From Euptelea pleiosperma (Eukaryota > Streptophyta > Magnoliopsida > Ranunculales > Eupteleaceae): a stretch of DNA of 64,000 nucleotides. A program made the translations under genes and the position numbers. The notes under the pieces were generated by a model, which did no database searches, was not told where the DNA came from, and was given only the letters and a program-made list of their open reading frames with translations. Shown here one piece after another: positions 9,547 through 20,975 of this stretch. The stretch spans positions 13,363,103 through 13,427,102 of the forward strand of contig CM068549.1 in NCBI GenBank assembly GCA_035048495.1, in the 5' to 3' direction. Within the stretch, counting starts at the first letter, position 1; each line of letters begins with the position of its first letter.

Positions 9547-12495
9547 GAGATCCAAAGGGAGGATAACACAGTGATCAATGATCAGGAAGGAATTAAGAAT
9601 TACATTGTGGAATTCTTCAAGACGAAGTTCCAAGCTAATACGGTCCAAAGGGATGAGGATCTGCTCAAGCTTATTCCGCCTAAGATTCAGGAGATGGATA
9701 ATGTCAGACTCACGGAGATTTCCTCCAACGAAGAAATCAAAGACGCCATTTTCAGCCTTCAAGCAGATAGTGCGCGGGACCGGATGGTTTTCAAGGTTGT
9801 TTCATCAAGCTTGTTGGTCTATTGTTGAAGCGGATGTGTGTGCTGCTATTAGGAACTTCTTCCACATTTCTTATCTTCCCCGAGGCATGAACTCCAATTT
9901 CATCGTGCTTATTTCGAAAGAGTCCAATGCCACCAAGCTGAACCAATATCGCCCAATTTGTCTTGGCAACTTCATCTTTAAAGCTATAACCAAGATCATG
10001 GCCACTCGTCTTCGCGGCCTTATGGGAGATATAGTTTCCAAAGAACAAAGTGGTTTCATTCTTGGCAGAAGTATCCAATCTTGTATCGGATTGACGTCAG
10101 AAATGGCCAATGAAATGAAGACCAAAGGAAAGGGAGGTAATGTAGGGATTAAAGTAACATCTCTCAAGCTTACGACACTATCAGCTGGGACTTTCTCAAC
10201 CAAATTTTGATCAAATTTGGGTTTTGCAACAAATGGCAGGGATGGGTTAACACTATCATCAGTAGCGCTTGGATATCCATCCTCATCAATGGGGACCCAT
10301 GTGGATACTCCTCGGTGGGTCGTGGCCTTCGGCAGGGAGACCCCTTAACCCTCTTCTTTTTGCTCTTGCTGAAGATGCGCTTAGTAGAGGCAACAACTAT
10401 CTCAGAGAACAAGGTCTTACTAAACCTATGATTCTTAATCCTCATGCTCCTTCTCACTTATTATTTGTAGATGACATCTTCATATTCTCTAAAGGAGGAA
10501 AGATGAGCTTGCTTTTGCTGGCTGAATTACTGTGGTGATACCAGTCGGCTGTGGGGCAAAATATCAATTACAACAAGCACAAATTGTTCATGGGGTACAT
10601 CGGTCCTTCTCGTACCCGTACTATAGAGGAGATCTTGGTATGAAGTCGGGCACCGTTCCAGACAAATACTTAGGAGTCCCCCTGATCCAAGGTCGACCCA
10701 CTAAGGTGGTGTTTCATTCCTTAAAGGAGAACATTCAGAAGCGGGTGAGTATGTGGTCGGGCAAGCTTCTCTCTTTCCAAGGAAGGGTGGTCTTGGCACG
10801 ATCAATACATAACAACATTCCCATTTTCAACATGTCCATCTACAAGTGGCCAGCTGCTCTCAACAAAGAATGCGAAAGCATCATCCGTAATTTCATCTGG
10901 ACAGGGGACCCTTCAAAGACAAAATTGGTGACTGTCAAGTGGGAGATTTGATGCAAATCTTTTGAGGAAGGAGGTCTCAACCTGAGACGTTTTAAAGACA
11001 TCAACTTGGCGTTGTTGATGAAAATTGGCCGGTCCCTTCTCAATGAATCAGATGAGCTAGGTAGATTCTAAAAAGCCAAGTTTTTTAACACAATAGGTGA
11101 AATGATTCGTTACCACAAACAGCCTTCTATTTGGTCCGGTATCAAAGGGGCGCTACAATGCATGGAGGCCAACCTCGGATGGCTTGTGGGGAATGGAGAA
11201 AGTATTGATTTATGGAGAGACAATTGGGCAGGAACTGGAGCTATTCGGGACATTTTGGATCTCGATCAAGGAAGCCAAAAGAAATGCGGTTCGAAGCTAG
11301 CTGCTATCCTGCCAAATGGTAGATGGGACATTCCTCATGCCGTCAGCCTTGTTATGCAGCGTTCAAGCATTTACTCCATGCCTATCATGAACCCCCACAT
11401 GTTGGACAAAAGAATTTGGAAACCTAATGTCTCAGGTCTTTTCTCGGTGAAATCTGCCTATGATACGATTAGAATCAAAGGAGCAGGTATGGTGTGGTGG
11501 AATTCTTGGGTTTGGAGGCCATCAAATCATCCGAGAATTGCTGCCAATAGTTGGAAACTACTCCATGGTTGTGCTGCAACAGATAATACGCTCAAAAGAA
11601 AGGGTCTCCACATGGCCTCGAGATGCTATATGTGTCACAAAGAGGAAGAAACGTTGGAGCACCTTCTTTGCAGTTGTCCCGAGGCTAAGAAGATATGGAC
11701 TTGGATGGCGGATCTATTCAAAACTAAGAAGCTCTTCGGTTCCTTTAAGGAAGCGCTATCCTGGTGCAAACACCTAAGCCCGATTATGAAAGATCTTTGG
11801 TGTGCAGCGGTTCTCACCACGACTAACACAATCTGGCTTAACAGAAATGGAATCATTTTTGACGAAATTAAAGATGATTGGGAGGTAAGTAAAAAGAAAA
11901 TCCTCAATGGCATAAGGGATGCCGGAAACCTTTCCCGAAACACTATGTTCAATTCCATATATGATCTATCAATGCTCTCTATGATAGGAGTCGGTTGTAA
12001 GCCAGGCAAAGCTCCTAAGATCAGGGAATGTATGTGGCAAAAACCTCTCCCCGGTTTCATTAAGATGAATTGTGATGGGGCGGCTAAAGGTAACCCCGAG
12101 AGAGGAGGGATTGGAGTTATTTTTCGTGACTGAAGTGGAACTTTCCGGGGCGCCTTTAGTAAAGGATTGGGAGTTACGACTGCGCCTTTAGTAAAGGATT
12201 GGGAGTTACGACCAACTACATCGCGGAATGTCGGGCTATTGTTGAAGGCGTGGAATGGGCTACTAACAAAGGGTGGAGAAAGATCTGGATTGAAACTGAC
12301 TCGAAGGCTGCAGCAATTGCTTTCGGGACGTGCAAGATACCATGGAGAGTGAAAAATCGATGGGAGGCAGCGATCAAAAACATTACTCAATACCTCATAA
12401 CCACCACTTGGAGGGAAGTTAATTTTTCAGCGGACATCCTTGCTAACAACGACTCTAACTTAGAAGAAGAAGCCTCGGAGCATTTTGTAGAGTGA
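9547..12495 (+). pseudogene. LINE A ORF2, RT, zf-RVT and RNase H part, broken
   Basis: Continuation of LINE A ORF2. RT blocks in order: NQYRPICLGN (about 9943), SGFILGRSIQ (about 10051), SQAYDTISWDF with the first catalytic Asp (about 10153, with small indels before it), GLRQGDPL (about 10327), and FVDD at about 10465, where FADD is more usual. A post-RT region follows (DKYLGVPL at about 10660), then zf-RVT (CYMC…H…C, about 11626-11680), then RNase H with Asp in KMNCDG (about 12064), Glu in IAECRA and Asp in IETDSK (about 12220-12300). Frameshifts near 9780, 10160, 10360 and 10530, stops at about 10950 and 11070, and the 31-bp duplication at 12150 inactivate it. The frame ends at TGA 12493-12495. 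Confidence 0.8.
12150..12212. repeat. 31-bp direct tandem duplication inside LINE A RNase H
   Basis: The 31 bases at 12150-12180 are repeated exactly at 12182-12212 (period 32). The repeat shifts the RNase H frame between its first Asp and its Glu. Confidence 0.95.
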
Positions 12496-12704
12496 CCTCC
12501 ATTCCTTTTCAAAATGGAGGATCCTCATGCCAAATACTATAGATTTCACTGATTTTTATTTTTTTTCCGCCTTAGGCTCGGTTTCTCCTTCCCTCGGGGT
12601 GCCAACCTAGTTGGGATGTCGTAGAGTAGGGTGGCTTGCCTTCGTGCGTTTTGTATATACAGTTCCCCTTTCTTTCTATATATTTTCAATTTAGCAAAAA
12701 AAAA

Positions 12705-13580
12705 TATTGTTAAATTGATAACTAGAGTGCTAATTAATGGCATGTTTGTTGATTTTTACAGCTCTCATTCATCTTCTTATGGTTTGCAATAAGCTCTTTC
12801 AAGTGAGTGGTGAGTGTAGCAAGACTCGCTTCCTTGACCATGCTTGTACAATAAAACATGTACACACCCTAAATGCTTGCAACTTCCTTTTTTCACCTAT
12901 GCAAGCAAGCCGTCAAAAACACACATTTCAAAATTTCAAATGAAGCATGATGAGCCAACCCATGATGGGCCGCGCCTAAAGGCCCACATCACAGACCAGC
13001 CCATTAATTCCATAATAAAACTGTTCCCCTATTAATTGCAAATAATTAAGTGAATTGCTTATTTTAATAGCTTAATTGATCAAACTACACATTATTATGA
13101 TATCGGTGAATAATTTATCTCTCAAACCTTTAGAGTTTAGACTAAGCTTAATGCACACAGCTATATTTGAAGTCTCAATTGGCAAGGGTGTTGGGGGTCC
13201 CCGTTGCGCTAATCGGTAGGGCCCGTGGATGCACCATGAGGCAATTGGCATGATTTTTGTGAGGAATATTGCCAGATGAAACATCTGGCATCCGATGTAA
13301 ATGGGCCGGGCCTCGGCCTTGGTTATGGTAAATTTTGAATATGGCCGAGCCCAGGACCCGATCTGATTCAGTTCAGATTCAAATCAAATTCAGGCCTGAA
13401 GTCTCTCATGGCCAGCCGATTTACATCCATAGGTGTGATTTCTTACAGGGATGATGACTGGAGTCACAATGGGAGGGCTGATCGAATAGTGAAGAATGGT
13501 TTTGGGAGAAGTGTAAATGGGCTGGACCTGGGCCTTGATTGATTGTAAAGCATTGCATGAACCATTCTAAGAAAGAACAA
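12705..13580. other. Intergenic, no gene seen
   Basis: AT-rich, no credible ORF. A motif resembling 'gtaaatgggccgggcctcgg' at about 13295-13315 recurs in diverged form near 13510, which suggests an old dispersed repeat. Confidence 0.5.
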
Positions 13581-13620
13581 TTATAGTTTATGCCCATTTT
13601 GCCCCTCACTCAATTAGAGG
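13581..13620 (+). repeat. 40-bp direct repeat, left copy
   Basis: Identical 40 bp (TTATAGTTTATGCCC… to …CAATTAGAGG) recur at 14337-14376, flanking the MITE and its 9-bp duplications. In this left copy CCCATTTTGCCCCTC can also pair with the downstream GAGGGGCAAATGGG. Confidence 0.9.
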
Positions 13621-13683
13621 GGCAAATGGGTGAAATATGCATGTTTTTATTTATAAGTTAAAAAATCTGAAATATATCCAAAA

Positions 13684-14309
13684 GGGTAATTTTAGTCGCA
13701 CCCCTCAAACTGTGAGGGCACCCGACCTGCTGAGAGCAACCCACTTAGATTTCAAACTCTGTGAGGGCACCTTTCCCCATTTCAGCACAAGAGAGTAACG
13801 TGTAAAACTTTTGTCACAACGGGTTTGACCCAAGCCAGTCACAACCCATAATTGGAGCCACGTGGCATACTCTTAGTGGATGCTGATCGTATGGATGTTT
13901 GGCCAGTCCCTCACTGGACCTGCAAACCAAAAATCAGCCTGATTAGTGATTTACCACCTTTGGATCTTTGCACCAAAATAATGCTTAATAATGATCAGAT
14001 TCCTACGGTTAAAAACAACCCATGATAATGACTTCAATCCAACACTTCAAATTTACTAATCAGGCTGATTTTTGGTTTGTAGGTCCACCTAGGGACTGGC
14101 CAAACATATATACGGTCAGCGCCCACTAAGAGTGTGCCACGTGACTCCTATTGTGGGTTGTGACTGGATTCGCTCACAAGATTTACAACCCGTTGTAAGC
14201 AGAAAAAAAAAATAAAAAATTCAAGGCCATTTTTGTAATAAAAAAATATGGTAAAAAATCAAGGGTTTTGGGTGCCCTCACATGTTGTAGGGTGCGACTA
14301 AAATTACCC
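13684..14309. mobile_element. Mutator-type MITE, 626 bp, with 9-bp target duplications
   Basis: Terminal inverted repeats start GGGTAATTTTAGTCGCACCC at both ends and pair, with a few mismatches, over about 40 bp. The flanks carry a perfect 9-bp duplication TATCCAAAA (13675-13683 and 14310-14318), the length made by Mutator-like transposases. A second, inner inverted repeat (about 13813-14201, around CACAACGGGTT and GAGCCACGTGGC) encloses the same core as the MITEs at 18.6 and 25.6 kb, so this copy looks like a foldback inside a foldback. It has no coding capacity. Confidence 0.9.
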
Positions 14310-14336
14310 TATCCAAAAACATAAAAACAGGTGATA

Positions 14337-14376
14337 TTATAGTTTATGCCCATTTTGCCCCTCACTCAATTAGAGG
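14337..14376 (+). repeat. 40-bp direct repeat, right copy
   Basis: Exact copy of 13581-13620, here followed by different sequence. Confidence 0.9.
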
Positions 14377-14708
14377 TTTCTAAGCTGCCTTCGTCTTCTC
14401 TCAAAAAACTTGCTACTCTATCGATCTCGTCCCTCTCTCTCACAACCAGTCGGCTCATCGCCCATTCCTTTAACTTGACCACCTCCGACACCCAATAAAT
14501 TGGAAAAGCCATGACACACTAGACATTTATCATTTTTACATCTCTAATTATTCAGTAAAAAATGTTACAATTGGATGAGAACAATGCAAATTTTGATCAA
14601 ATATTGAGCTGTCGATCCCCACAACAAAATGTTTGCTGTAGTTGCAGACACCAAAACCTGGGCACCCACTCTAGGAAAACTACAATGTTTCCCCACAAAA
14701 CAAACAAA

Positions 14709-14731
14709 TCTCTCTCTCTCTCTCTCTCTCT
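14709..14731. repeat. CT microsatellite
   Basis: Uninterrupted TC run about 300 bp upstream of the LRR gene. Confidence 0.95.
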
Positions 14732-14899
14732 ACATCAACTATGTTATTAATTTAATTACATCAATTAATCCAAATGGGAAACAAAGTTGAGAACCCAGTC
14801 ATAAAGCAAATACATTAAGCAAAGGAATCAAAATAAAGTCCTACAACAAATAATAGCCTTTGTAGAATTATCCCCCCTCCCACCACCACCACCCTGGAT

Positions 14900-15026
14900 C
14901 CCTACTCTCTCTCTCTCACAGTTCAATCAGATGTGTATATATTCTCACTCAAGTCTTCTAATTTTATAGATTTCTTCCTTTAATAAGGTAGGAAGAGAGA
15001 GGGAGGTGCTATCATTTTCTCCCACC
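14900..15026 (+). promoter_or_regulatory. Likely core promoter and 5' UTR of the LRR gene
   Basis: A CT-rich pyrimidine patch (14903-14918) and a TATA-like GTATATATT (14935-14943) lie about 85-120 bp before the start codon. The 5' UTR would be about 55-60 nt and GA-rich. The start context CCACCATGG is an ideal plant/Kozak context. The transcription start was not determined. Confidence 0.5.
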
Positions 15027-16919
15027 ATGGTCTTCAAGAAAACCTTGTATCTTCTACTCCAATTTGCAGTTTTAGTATTTAGCCACCAATTCACTGGTGC
15101 ACACCACCACCACCACTCCTTAGTCACTGACAAAGTTGCTCTTCTAGCCTTTAGAAGTACCGTAACGTCCGACCCAGATTCTATACTAGCAAACTGGAAT
15201 AAAACCTCACATGTTTGCAAATTCACTGGTGTCATTTGCGACAAATGGCACCATCGGGTGATTATACTCCGGCTCAATCATACTAGTATTAAGGGACTGC
15301 TTTCCCCTTTCATTGCTAATCTCACCGGCCTACGTAGACTTGACCTCGCATATAACTACTTACATGGCTCTATTCCACCTGAATTCGGCTACTTACGAGA
15401 CCTATATTACCTAAGGCTTGAGGCGAACGCTTTGCGTGGTCCAATTCCGGAGACTTTCTCCCTCCTTCCCAATATTTCTTATTTCAACATTGGAAGCAAC
15501 TACTTAACAGGTACAATTCCAGCAATCATCTTCTCCAATTGCACTTCCTTGCACGCTATAGACTTCTCCGACAACTCTCTCACCGGCGAAATTCCAGCAG
15601 AGATTGGAACCCCACCAGAAATATGGGTCATCAATTTATTTTTCAATAACTTGACTGGGAAAATTCCTGCGTCTGTATCGAACTTGTCAGAGTTGGTCTC
15701 TTTGGATGTCGAGAGCAACCATCTTTCTGGTGAATTGCCATCAGAAGCTGTAGTGAATCTACAATACATGGAGTTCCTTCATTTATCATACAATGATATG
15801 GTTAGCCATGATCACAACACTAATCTCGAGCCATTCTTCGACTCTCTCTTGAACTGTACGATTCTCGCTGAGATCGAATTGGCCGGTATGGGCCTTGGAG
15901 GAAGGTTGCCCAATACCATTGGTCAGCTTCCGATTTCATTATCACAGATCCATCTAGAAGATAACCGAATCTTTGGATCAATCCCTCCAAGTTTAGCAAA
16001 TCTCTCGAACCTGACGCTGCTCAACTTGTCAAGCAACCTTCTTAACGGAACGATTCCAGGAGAGATTGGTCAGATGAACTACATAGAGCAGATAGTCTTG
16101 TCTAACAACTCTTTAAGCGGTGCGATTCCAGCCACATTAGGAGAGATTGCTTCAATTGGTTTGCTTGATTTATCGAGGAACAGATTATCTGGTGAGATTC
16201 CGGCAAGTCTAGGAGATCTAAATCGACTGTATTTTTTATTCCTCAACGACAACTTGCTTTCAGGGGCAATACCACCTAGCCTATGTAGGTGTAGGAACTT
16301 GCACCTGCTAGACTTATCCTATAACAGATTAACAGGAAACATCCCACAAGAAATATCTGAACTAAGTGAAATCAGAATATTCATGAATTTTTCACATAAT
16401 CTTCTACAAGGGCCTTTGCCGATTGAGGTTAGCAAGATGGCATCAGTCCAAGAGATCGATCTGTCGTCAAACAACTTCAGTGGAGACATCTTTCCCCAAA
16501 TATCAAGCTGTATTGCAGTAAAGCTGATCAATCTCTCACACAATTCTCTTCATGGACCGCTTCCAGAATCCTTAGGTGAGCTTCGAAACCTCGAGTGCCT
16601 TGACCTATCTTACAATTCCTTATCCGAAAACATCCCAATAAGCCTCAGTAAATGCCCTAGCCTCACCCTCTTGAATCTTTCTTTTAATGACTTTGATGGG
16701 TCGATACCCACTGGTGGCATCTTCAATTCGGTCACAAATATTACCTTCTTAGGCAATCCGCATCTATGTGGCTCACTTCCAGGAATACCTAGCTGCTCGA
16801 AAAGGCAACACTGGTCACGTCGTTCACGCAGGTTCTTGATCGTCGTTTCCTCTGTTGTATCTGCATCACTATTCCTTTCAACAGCATGCTGTGTGATCAG
16901 ATTTCGACACATGAAATGA
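15027..16919 (+). CDS. Leucine-rich repeat receptor-type protein lacking a kinase domain (At2g24130-like ectodomain)
   Basis: A 630-residue single-pass membrane protein of the LRR receptor type. The ATG at 15027 was chosen for its CCACCATGG context; the frame can be opened upstream only at a GTG. Residues 1-25 are a signal peptide, followed by a short His run (26-30). LRRNT_2 spans about 33-72, with Cys64 and Cys71. Roughly 18-20 extracellular LRRs with the plant LxGxIP signature and several N-glycosylation motifs follow. After them come a C-terminal Cys pair (HLCG…PSC), a basic stretch and a transmembrane helix (about 603-624). The protein ends six residues later. The ectodomain resembles the LRR receptor kinases annotated as At2g24130-like, including the NLEPFF block; these continue into a Ser/Thr kinase, which is absent here. 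It may act as a receptor-like protein, or be a truncated kinase gene. No intron is needed. No kinase-like sequence follows for several kilobases. Confidence 0.8.
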   Translation: MVFKKTLYLLLQFAVLVFSHQFTGAHHHHHSLVTDKVALLAFRSTVTSDPDSILANWNKTSHVCKFTGVICDKWHHRVIILRLNHTSIKGLLSPFIANLTGLRRLDLAYNYLHGSIPPEFGYLRDLYYLRLEANALRGPIPETFSLLPNISYFNIGSNYLTGTIPAIIFSNCTSLHAIDFSDNSLTGEIPAEIGTPPEIWVINLFFNNLTGKIPASVSNLSELVSLDVESNHLSGELPSEAVVNLQYMEFLHLSYNDMVSHDHNTNLEPFFDSLLNCTILAEIELAGMGLGGRLPNTIGQLPISLSQIHLEDNRIFGSIPPSLANLSNLTLLNLSSNLLNGTIPGEIGQMNYIEQIVLSNNSLSGAIPATLGEIASIGLLDLSRNRLSGEIPASLGDLNRLYFLFLNDNLLSGAIPPSLCRCRNLHLLDLSYNRLTGNIPQEISELSEIRIFMNFSHNLLQGPLPIEVSKMASVQEIDLSSNNFSGDIFPQISSCIAVKLINLSHNSLHGPLPESLGELRNLECLDLSYNSLSENIPISLSKCPSLTLLNLSFNDFDGSIPTGGIFNSVTNITFLGNPHLCGSLPGIPSCSKRQHWSRRSRRFLIVVSSVVSASLFLSTACCVIRFRHMK

Positions 16920-16956
16920 ATAATTTCCTTTGGGAAAGATGAGATGTTCAGCAGTT

Positions 16957-17296
16957 CATGGGCCGCTTCCAGAATCCATAGGTGAGCTTCGAAACCTCGA
17001 GTGCCTTGACCTATCTAACAATTCCTTATCCGACAACATCCAAATAAGCCTTAGTAAATTCCCTGGCCTCAAACTCTTGAATCTTTCGTTTAATAAGTTT
17101 GATGGGTTGATACCCACCGGTGGCATCTTCAATTCAGTCACAAATCTTATGTTCTTAGGCAATCCGCATCTACATTGGTCACTTCCGGGAATACCTAGTT
17201 GCTCGAAAATGCAGCACTAGTCACGTTCACGCAGGTTCTTGGTCGTGGTTCGTTCTATTGTATCTGCATCAATATTTCCTTCAACATCATGTTGTG
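16957..17296 (+). pseudogene. Partial tandem copy of the LRR gene 3' end
   Basis: Copy of 16551-16890 with an offset of about 406 bp. It carries the last two or three LRRs, the TGGIFNSVTN block, the HLHWSLPG stretch (the first copy has HLCGSLPG, so the Cys is lost) and, after a TAG at 17218-17220, decayed sequence matching the basic and transmembrane region. It has no start, signal peptide or kinase of its own, so it is a duplicated fragment. Substitutions are scattered throughout, so the duplication is not recent. Confidence 0.85.
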
Positions 17297-18274
17297 TATA
17301 CAGTAATTGATCTTTATCCCAATATTTTCGTGACTAATTTCAATCTGCTATAATCTATATGCATGTTTTACATTCAAATAAATTTTTGTATAATGTTAAA
17401 AACTAGGGGATGACCCGTGCCAACGGCACTCCCTGATAAAGTTTTTGCAAAAAAATGGGTGCCTTCGGCACTCAAACCCACATCCTAAGTAAAAAAATAT
17501 TAGTAGTACCCGTGCCTTGGGCACTAAGACTCTTTGTCAACATTGAATTCCAAATTCCAAAAGTGGTTCTAGCAATCCAAATCAAAGAGGACATGCTGCT
17601 GAAGTGGAGGGCAATTCAACCATTCTGCTTAGCTTGGTAAGCTTTGATGTCTATCCAAGTAAAATGGACAATTGTGACCTTCAAAAGATTAAGTGGGACC
17701 CATTTTTTCAAATGATGGAAAGAAGGTATGGTTAGACATTTCATATAACTCAATCCAAGGAGAATCGCACACCAACCTTGGCTGATTTTTGGCAATCTGA
17801 ACACCAAATGATACACCACTCAATTCAAATATTACTCATTCAATCAAAAGCCACCATTTCCTACCTTGATGAAGACATAATCAAGTTCAACTCCAAGAGG
17901 ATAGAAAACAAAAATTCAAAAGAAAATCTTAAATTGCTCATCTCACAATCTTCAAACACATAAACATCAAAATCACAATACCCAAATAGGACCCAAAATA
18001 AAAAAATAGCGAAAACTCATTTCACGTCTAAGAAGAATTAGAAAAAGAGTTCAAGTGAAGGATCTGAGCACCACAAAATAATGCTCAAATTTGACAGTTA
18101 GAAACCTGCTAACGACAGGCTATTCTAACCCAAACACGATAAGATCGATCAGGACTCATTAGACTTTCTACTCAATTGGATAATTAAAATGATGGGGATC
18201 AAACAATCATATGAGTAATTTGACTTAATTAAAACCTAAAAAATTAACAGATGTTGAAAAAAAACCCAAAAATC
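17297..18274. other. Intergenic; short repeat-like block at about 17402-17530
   Basis: No gene. 17402-17530 contains repeated 'gcactc'/'cggcac' phrases around GGGGATGACCCGTGCC, probably an old interspersed repeat end. The rest is AT-rich. Confidence 0.4.
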
Positions 18275-18500
18275 AGGATGGTGAAAGAGATCAAACCTCC
18301 AAAAATCAGCATCACCGACTGAATGTGCTCGAACTCCTAAAAATCAGCACAAAGAAAGGTCTGAATGTGCTTAAACCTCGAAAAATCAGCACGTTGAAAG
18401 AGATCAAACCCCCAAAAAATACCATCACCGTTTGAATTTGCTCAAACCCCTAAAAATCAACACGATGAAAGAGATCAAACCCCCAAACATCCATTGGGTC
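18275..18500. repeat. Degenerate short tandem repeat
   Basis: About four units of roughly 55-60 bp built on GAAAGAGATCAAACC, CCAAAAATCAGCAC and CTGAATGTGCTCAAAC. Units are diverged. Confidence 0.6.
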
Positions 18501-18532
18501 AATGAGCTCGGAAAGAGTGTGAAATAATCTAT

Positions 18533-18868
18533 TATATGTCCCGCAAAGTGCCACATGGCACAATCTTTGGAGCTATCTTACCCATGAATGTTTTGCCCAC
18601 ACCTTGGTGGACCTACACACAAAAAATCAACGTGACTGGTGATTTCTAACTGTTGAATTGGAGTACTTTTTTTATCATGGGCTTAGAAGCAATCCATAGG
18701 CATGTTAGTGAAGCCATTGATGTAAAAGTGCTCAAATCTAACAGTTAGAAATCACCCTTTATGCTAATTTTTGGTGTATTGGTCTGTCATGGACAGCCAA
18801 ACATTCATAATCAGTGTGCCCAAAAGAACGTGCCACGTGGCATTATGAGGGACATCTATATCAAAAAA
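18533..18868. mobile_element. Foldback MITE related to the 25.4-kb copy
   Basis: The ends pair as an imperfect inverted repeat: TATGTCCCGCAAAGTGCCAC at the left against GATGTCCCTCATAATGCCAC (complement of the right end). The interior has the family core (AAAAAATCAACGTGACTGG… and its inverted counterpart, GCTAATTTTTGG). Exact ends and target duplication were not resolved. Confidence 0.6.
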
Positions 18869-20640
18869 ATTGACGCATGAGGCTAGGCATTTTGGGTGGC
18901 GAAAACATCAAAATAGAGAGATTCTCGAGAATCAGTTATCATGCCCATGATAATAAATTCTGGGTATGTTATGACATGGCAAAGGCATTGTCAATGTGGC
19001 CAATCTGAGGATCTATTAGATGAATGTTCTAGATTGGTTATTTCGGCCTTCCACATGGCAATAAAAGAGTGCCATGGATGAAGATGTTGGACTGGTAGAA
19101 CTTCATTAGAAGGACCATGAATGGGCATTCTTCAGTAACACAACAAAGCGGATTCCTTTTCCCAGAGTTAGGGGTGTAAGGTTATGACAGTTCCAGTTTT
19201 GAGAGTGCTGGCAACATGGTTCCAAGAAATGAAACAACGTACTTGGTGATGGCCCAATTTTAGATGGTTTGTCCCAAATTTATGGCAATGAATGCTACCA
19301 AAAAGGTTGAAGAATGCTCTAATAATCCACTCCACTATGGATTACAGATGTAAAAGGGCTCCTAAGTGTAGTTGGAAACAGATCATGTCCAGAAGTAGTT
19401 TAAGTACTTGCACAGTTTTAAGGATCAAATCCAGATTTTATCCCCACGGGAGGATAATGCTGAGGACCCAAAATTTACTCAATTCATTCAAAAAGCTATA
19501 TATCTAAAGTAAAATGTCCAAATTTTATACCCATAGGAAGATATGCTGAAATATAGATCTATGGCAAAAAAAATTGTATGCATATCTACTTTCTATAGTA
19601 AAATGTAAAAAAGAATTGATGCAAGAATTGGCAATTGAAAACAATTACATCACGGACTGATCTACTTTAATTTCTAATAGAATGGTTGGACGTATGGATC
19701 AGAGCACCAACACTCAGGTTTACGAAGAATCACCCTCAAAAATTGTATGGATTAAGCATGGGATTTTGCATAATCCATAGGATTGTCGGGTTGATGATCC
19801 TTGAACCCATTATCTGGTCGAAAATCCTGCAACTTGAGAGTAAAAACATGTCTTGAGCTATAGGCATCCACTCCAAGTAGAAAGGTTAACCAGCTTTCCA
19901 TGCAGGCTCCCTGGTCATATTTTCTACGAACAGTGAATAGAATTCCATTGTGAGTTCTTAGCTTTTAAAATTCTAAAATAGTCCTCCTAGAAAAATTTAT
20001 TGATAACAGTATAGGGTGAAGATACAAATGAGCTTTCAGATTCTTTCTGGATTGTCATGTTGAAGTAACACTCTCATTCAACATTTTAGCCAACAAATGA
20101 CCCTAAGATTTTTCTAAATAGGTGCAAAAAAAGTTCAACCCATCAAAAAGGCATGTTTATTTGCCTTTTTCATTTAATATAAAACTAAATTCAACGGATG
20201 AACCCACATTTTTTATATGATTCTAGCCACAAATTGATCGAAATGAGTAAATTAATTAAAAAAAAAAAAACAGCAGAAACTATAAAGCTGATGGTACACA
20301 TACCTATAGATTTTGAGGGGTGAGTATAGCCACTCAACTTGAGCACAACTCCAAGAAAACAACCTGCTATTAGCTAGCAAGTCAACATTGAGAAATGTAT
20401 TAGTTATATTGCCAATTTGAAATATATATGAGATCAGCAGATAGAGACATTTGAAAGCAGCGAGTTAACCTCGTAAGTGATCCATCCATATCAATCAAGT
20501 GTTTGTGAGTTTAAAGAGGAGATCACCTATGGTTTCAAGTAAGTGATGACGGCTTGAACTTCTCTACATGATTCCTGCAACCACATAAACAAAGATGAAG
20601 ATCACTAATTGCTATCTTGTAGTCTTTTTTCTTTCCCTCT
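18869..20640. other. Intergenic, no gene seen
   Basis: No ORF of credible composition, no strong repeat. A DNA-level search would be needed to classify it. Confidence 0.5.
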
Positions 20641-20975
20641 CATTTATATTGGTGGTAAAGGTGAGATTGAACTCATGACACAATGCACAGCTAAGTTAAC
20701 AGTTTCGGAAAAAAATAACAATTTTCATGGGAGAACATAAGAATGGATTAAGAATTTAAAAGTGGCTAAAATGCAGAAAAATAGATAAACACACCCCTTC
20801 AATGTTACAAAATTACAATCCTACAAAACGGAGTTTGGTCCCTTTAATACAACATTACAACTACTACAATAAATAATAAGTATTTACCCAGAAAAATACA
20901 GGATGGGAGAATAAACAATTTGAACTCAAGTCTGGTGTATCAGAACTCACAGACTTTACCAACTTAGCACGCTGA
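20641..20975 (-). repeat. Two SINE-like (tRNA-derived) fragments
   Basis: On the minus strand, 20975-20905 has an A-box-like TGCTAAGTTGG followed at tRNA-like distance by a weak B box (GAGTTCAAATT). About 20700-20645 has a similar weak pair (TTAGCTGTG… / GAGTTCAATCTCACC). Both are degenerate. No tails or target duplications were confirmed. Confidence 0.35.

Larger units (their letters stand above)
5945..12704 (+). mobile_element. L1-type LINE (LINE A), decayed, split by LINE B
   Basis: Non-LTR retrotransposon in + orientation, with ORF1 (DUF4283 and CCHC), ORF2 (endonuclease, RT, zf-RVT, RNase H), a 3' UTR, and a terminal A run at 12696-12704. LINE B (8304-9542) separates the endonuclease part from the RT part. 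On either side of it the text matches in frame, ending …ALIKE before the insertion and continuing EIQRED after it. The 5' boundary is approximate, because coding similarity begins at about 5975. No target duplication was found, so 5' truncation is possible. Confidence 0.8.

Noticed and set aside
15006..15026. Extended LRR start seven codons upstream
   Set aside because: That codon is GTG; the ATG at 15027 has an ideal context and starts the signal peptide.
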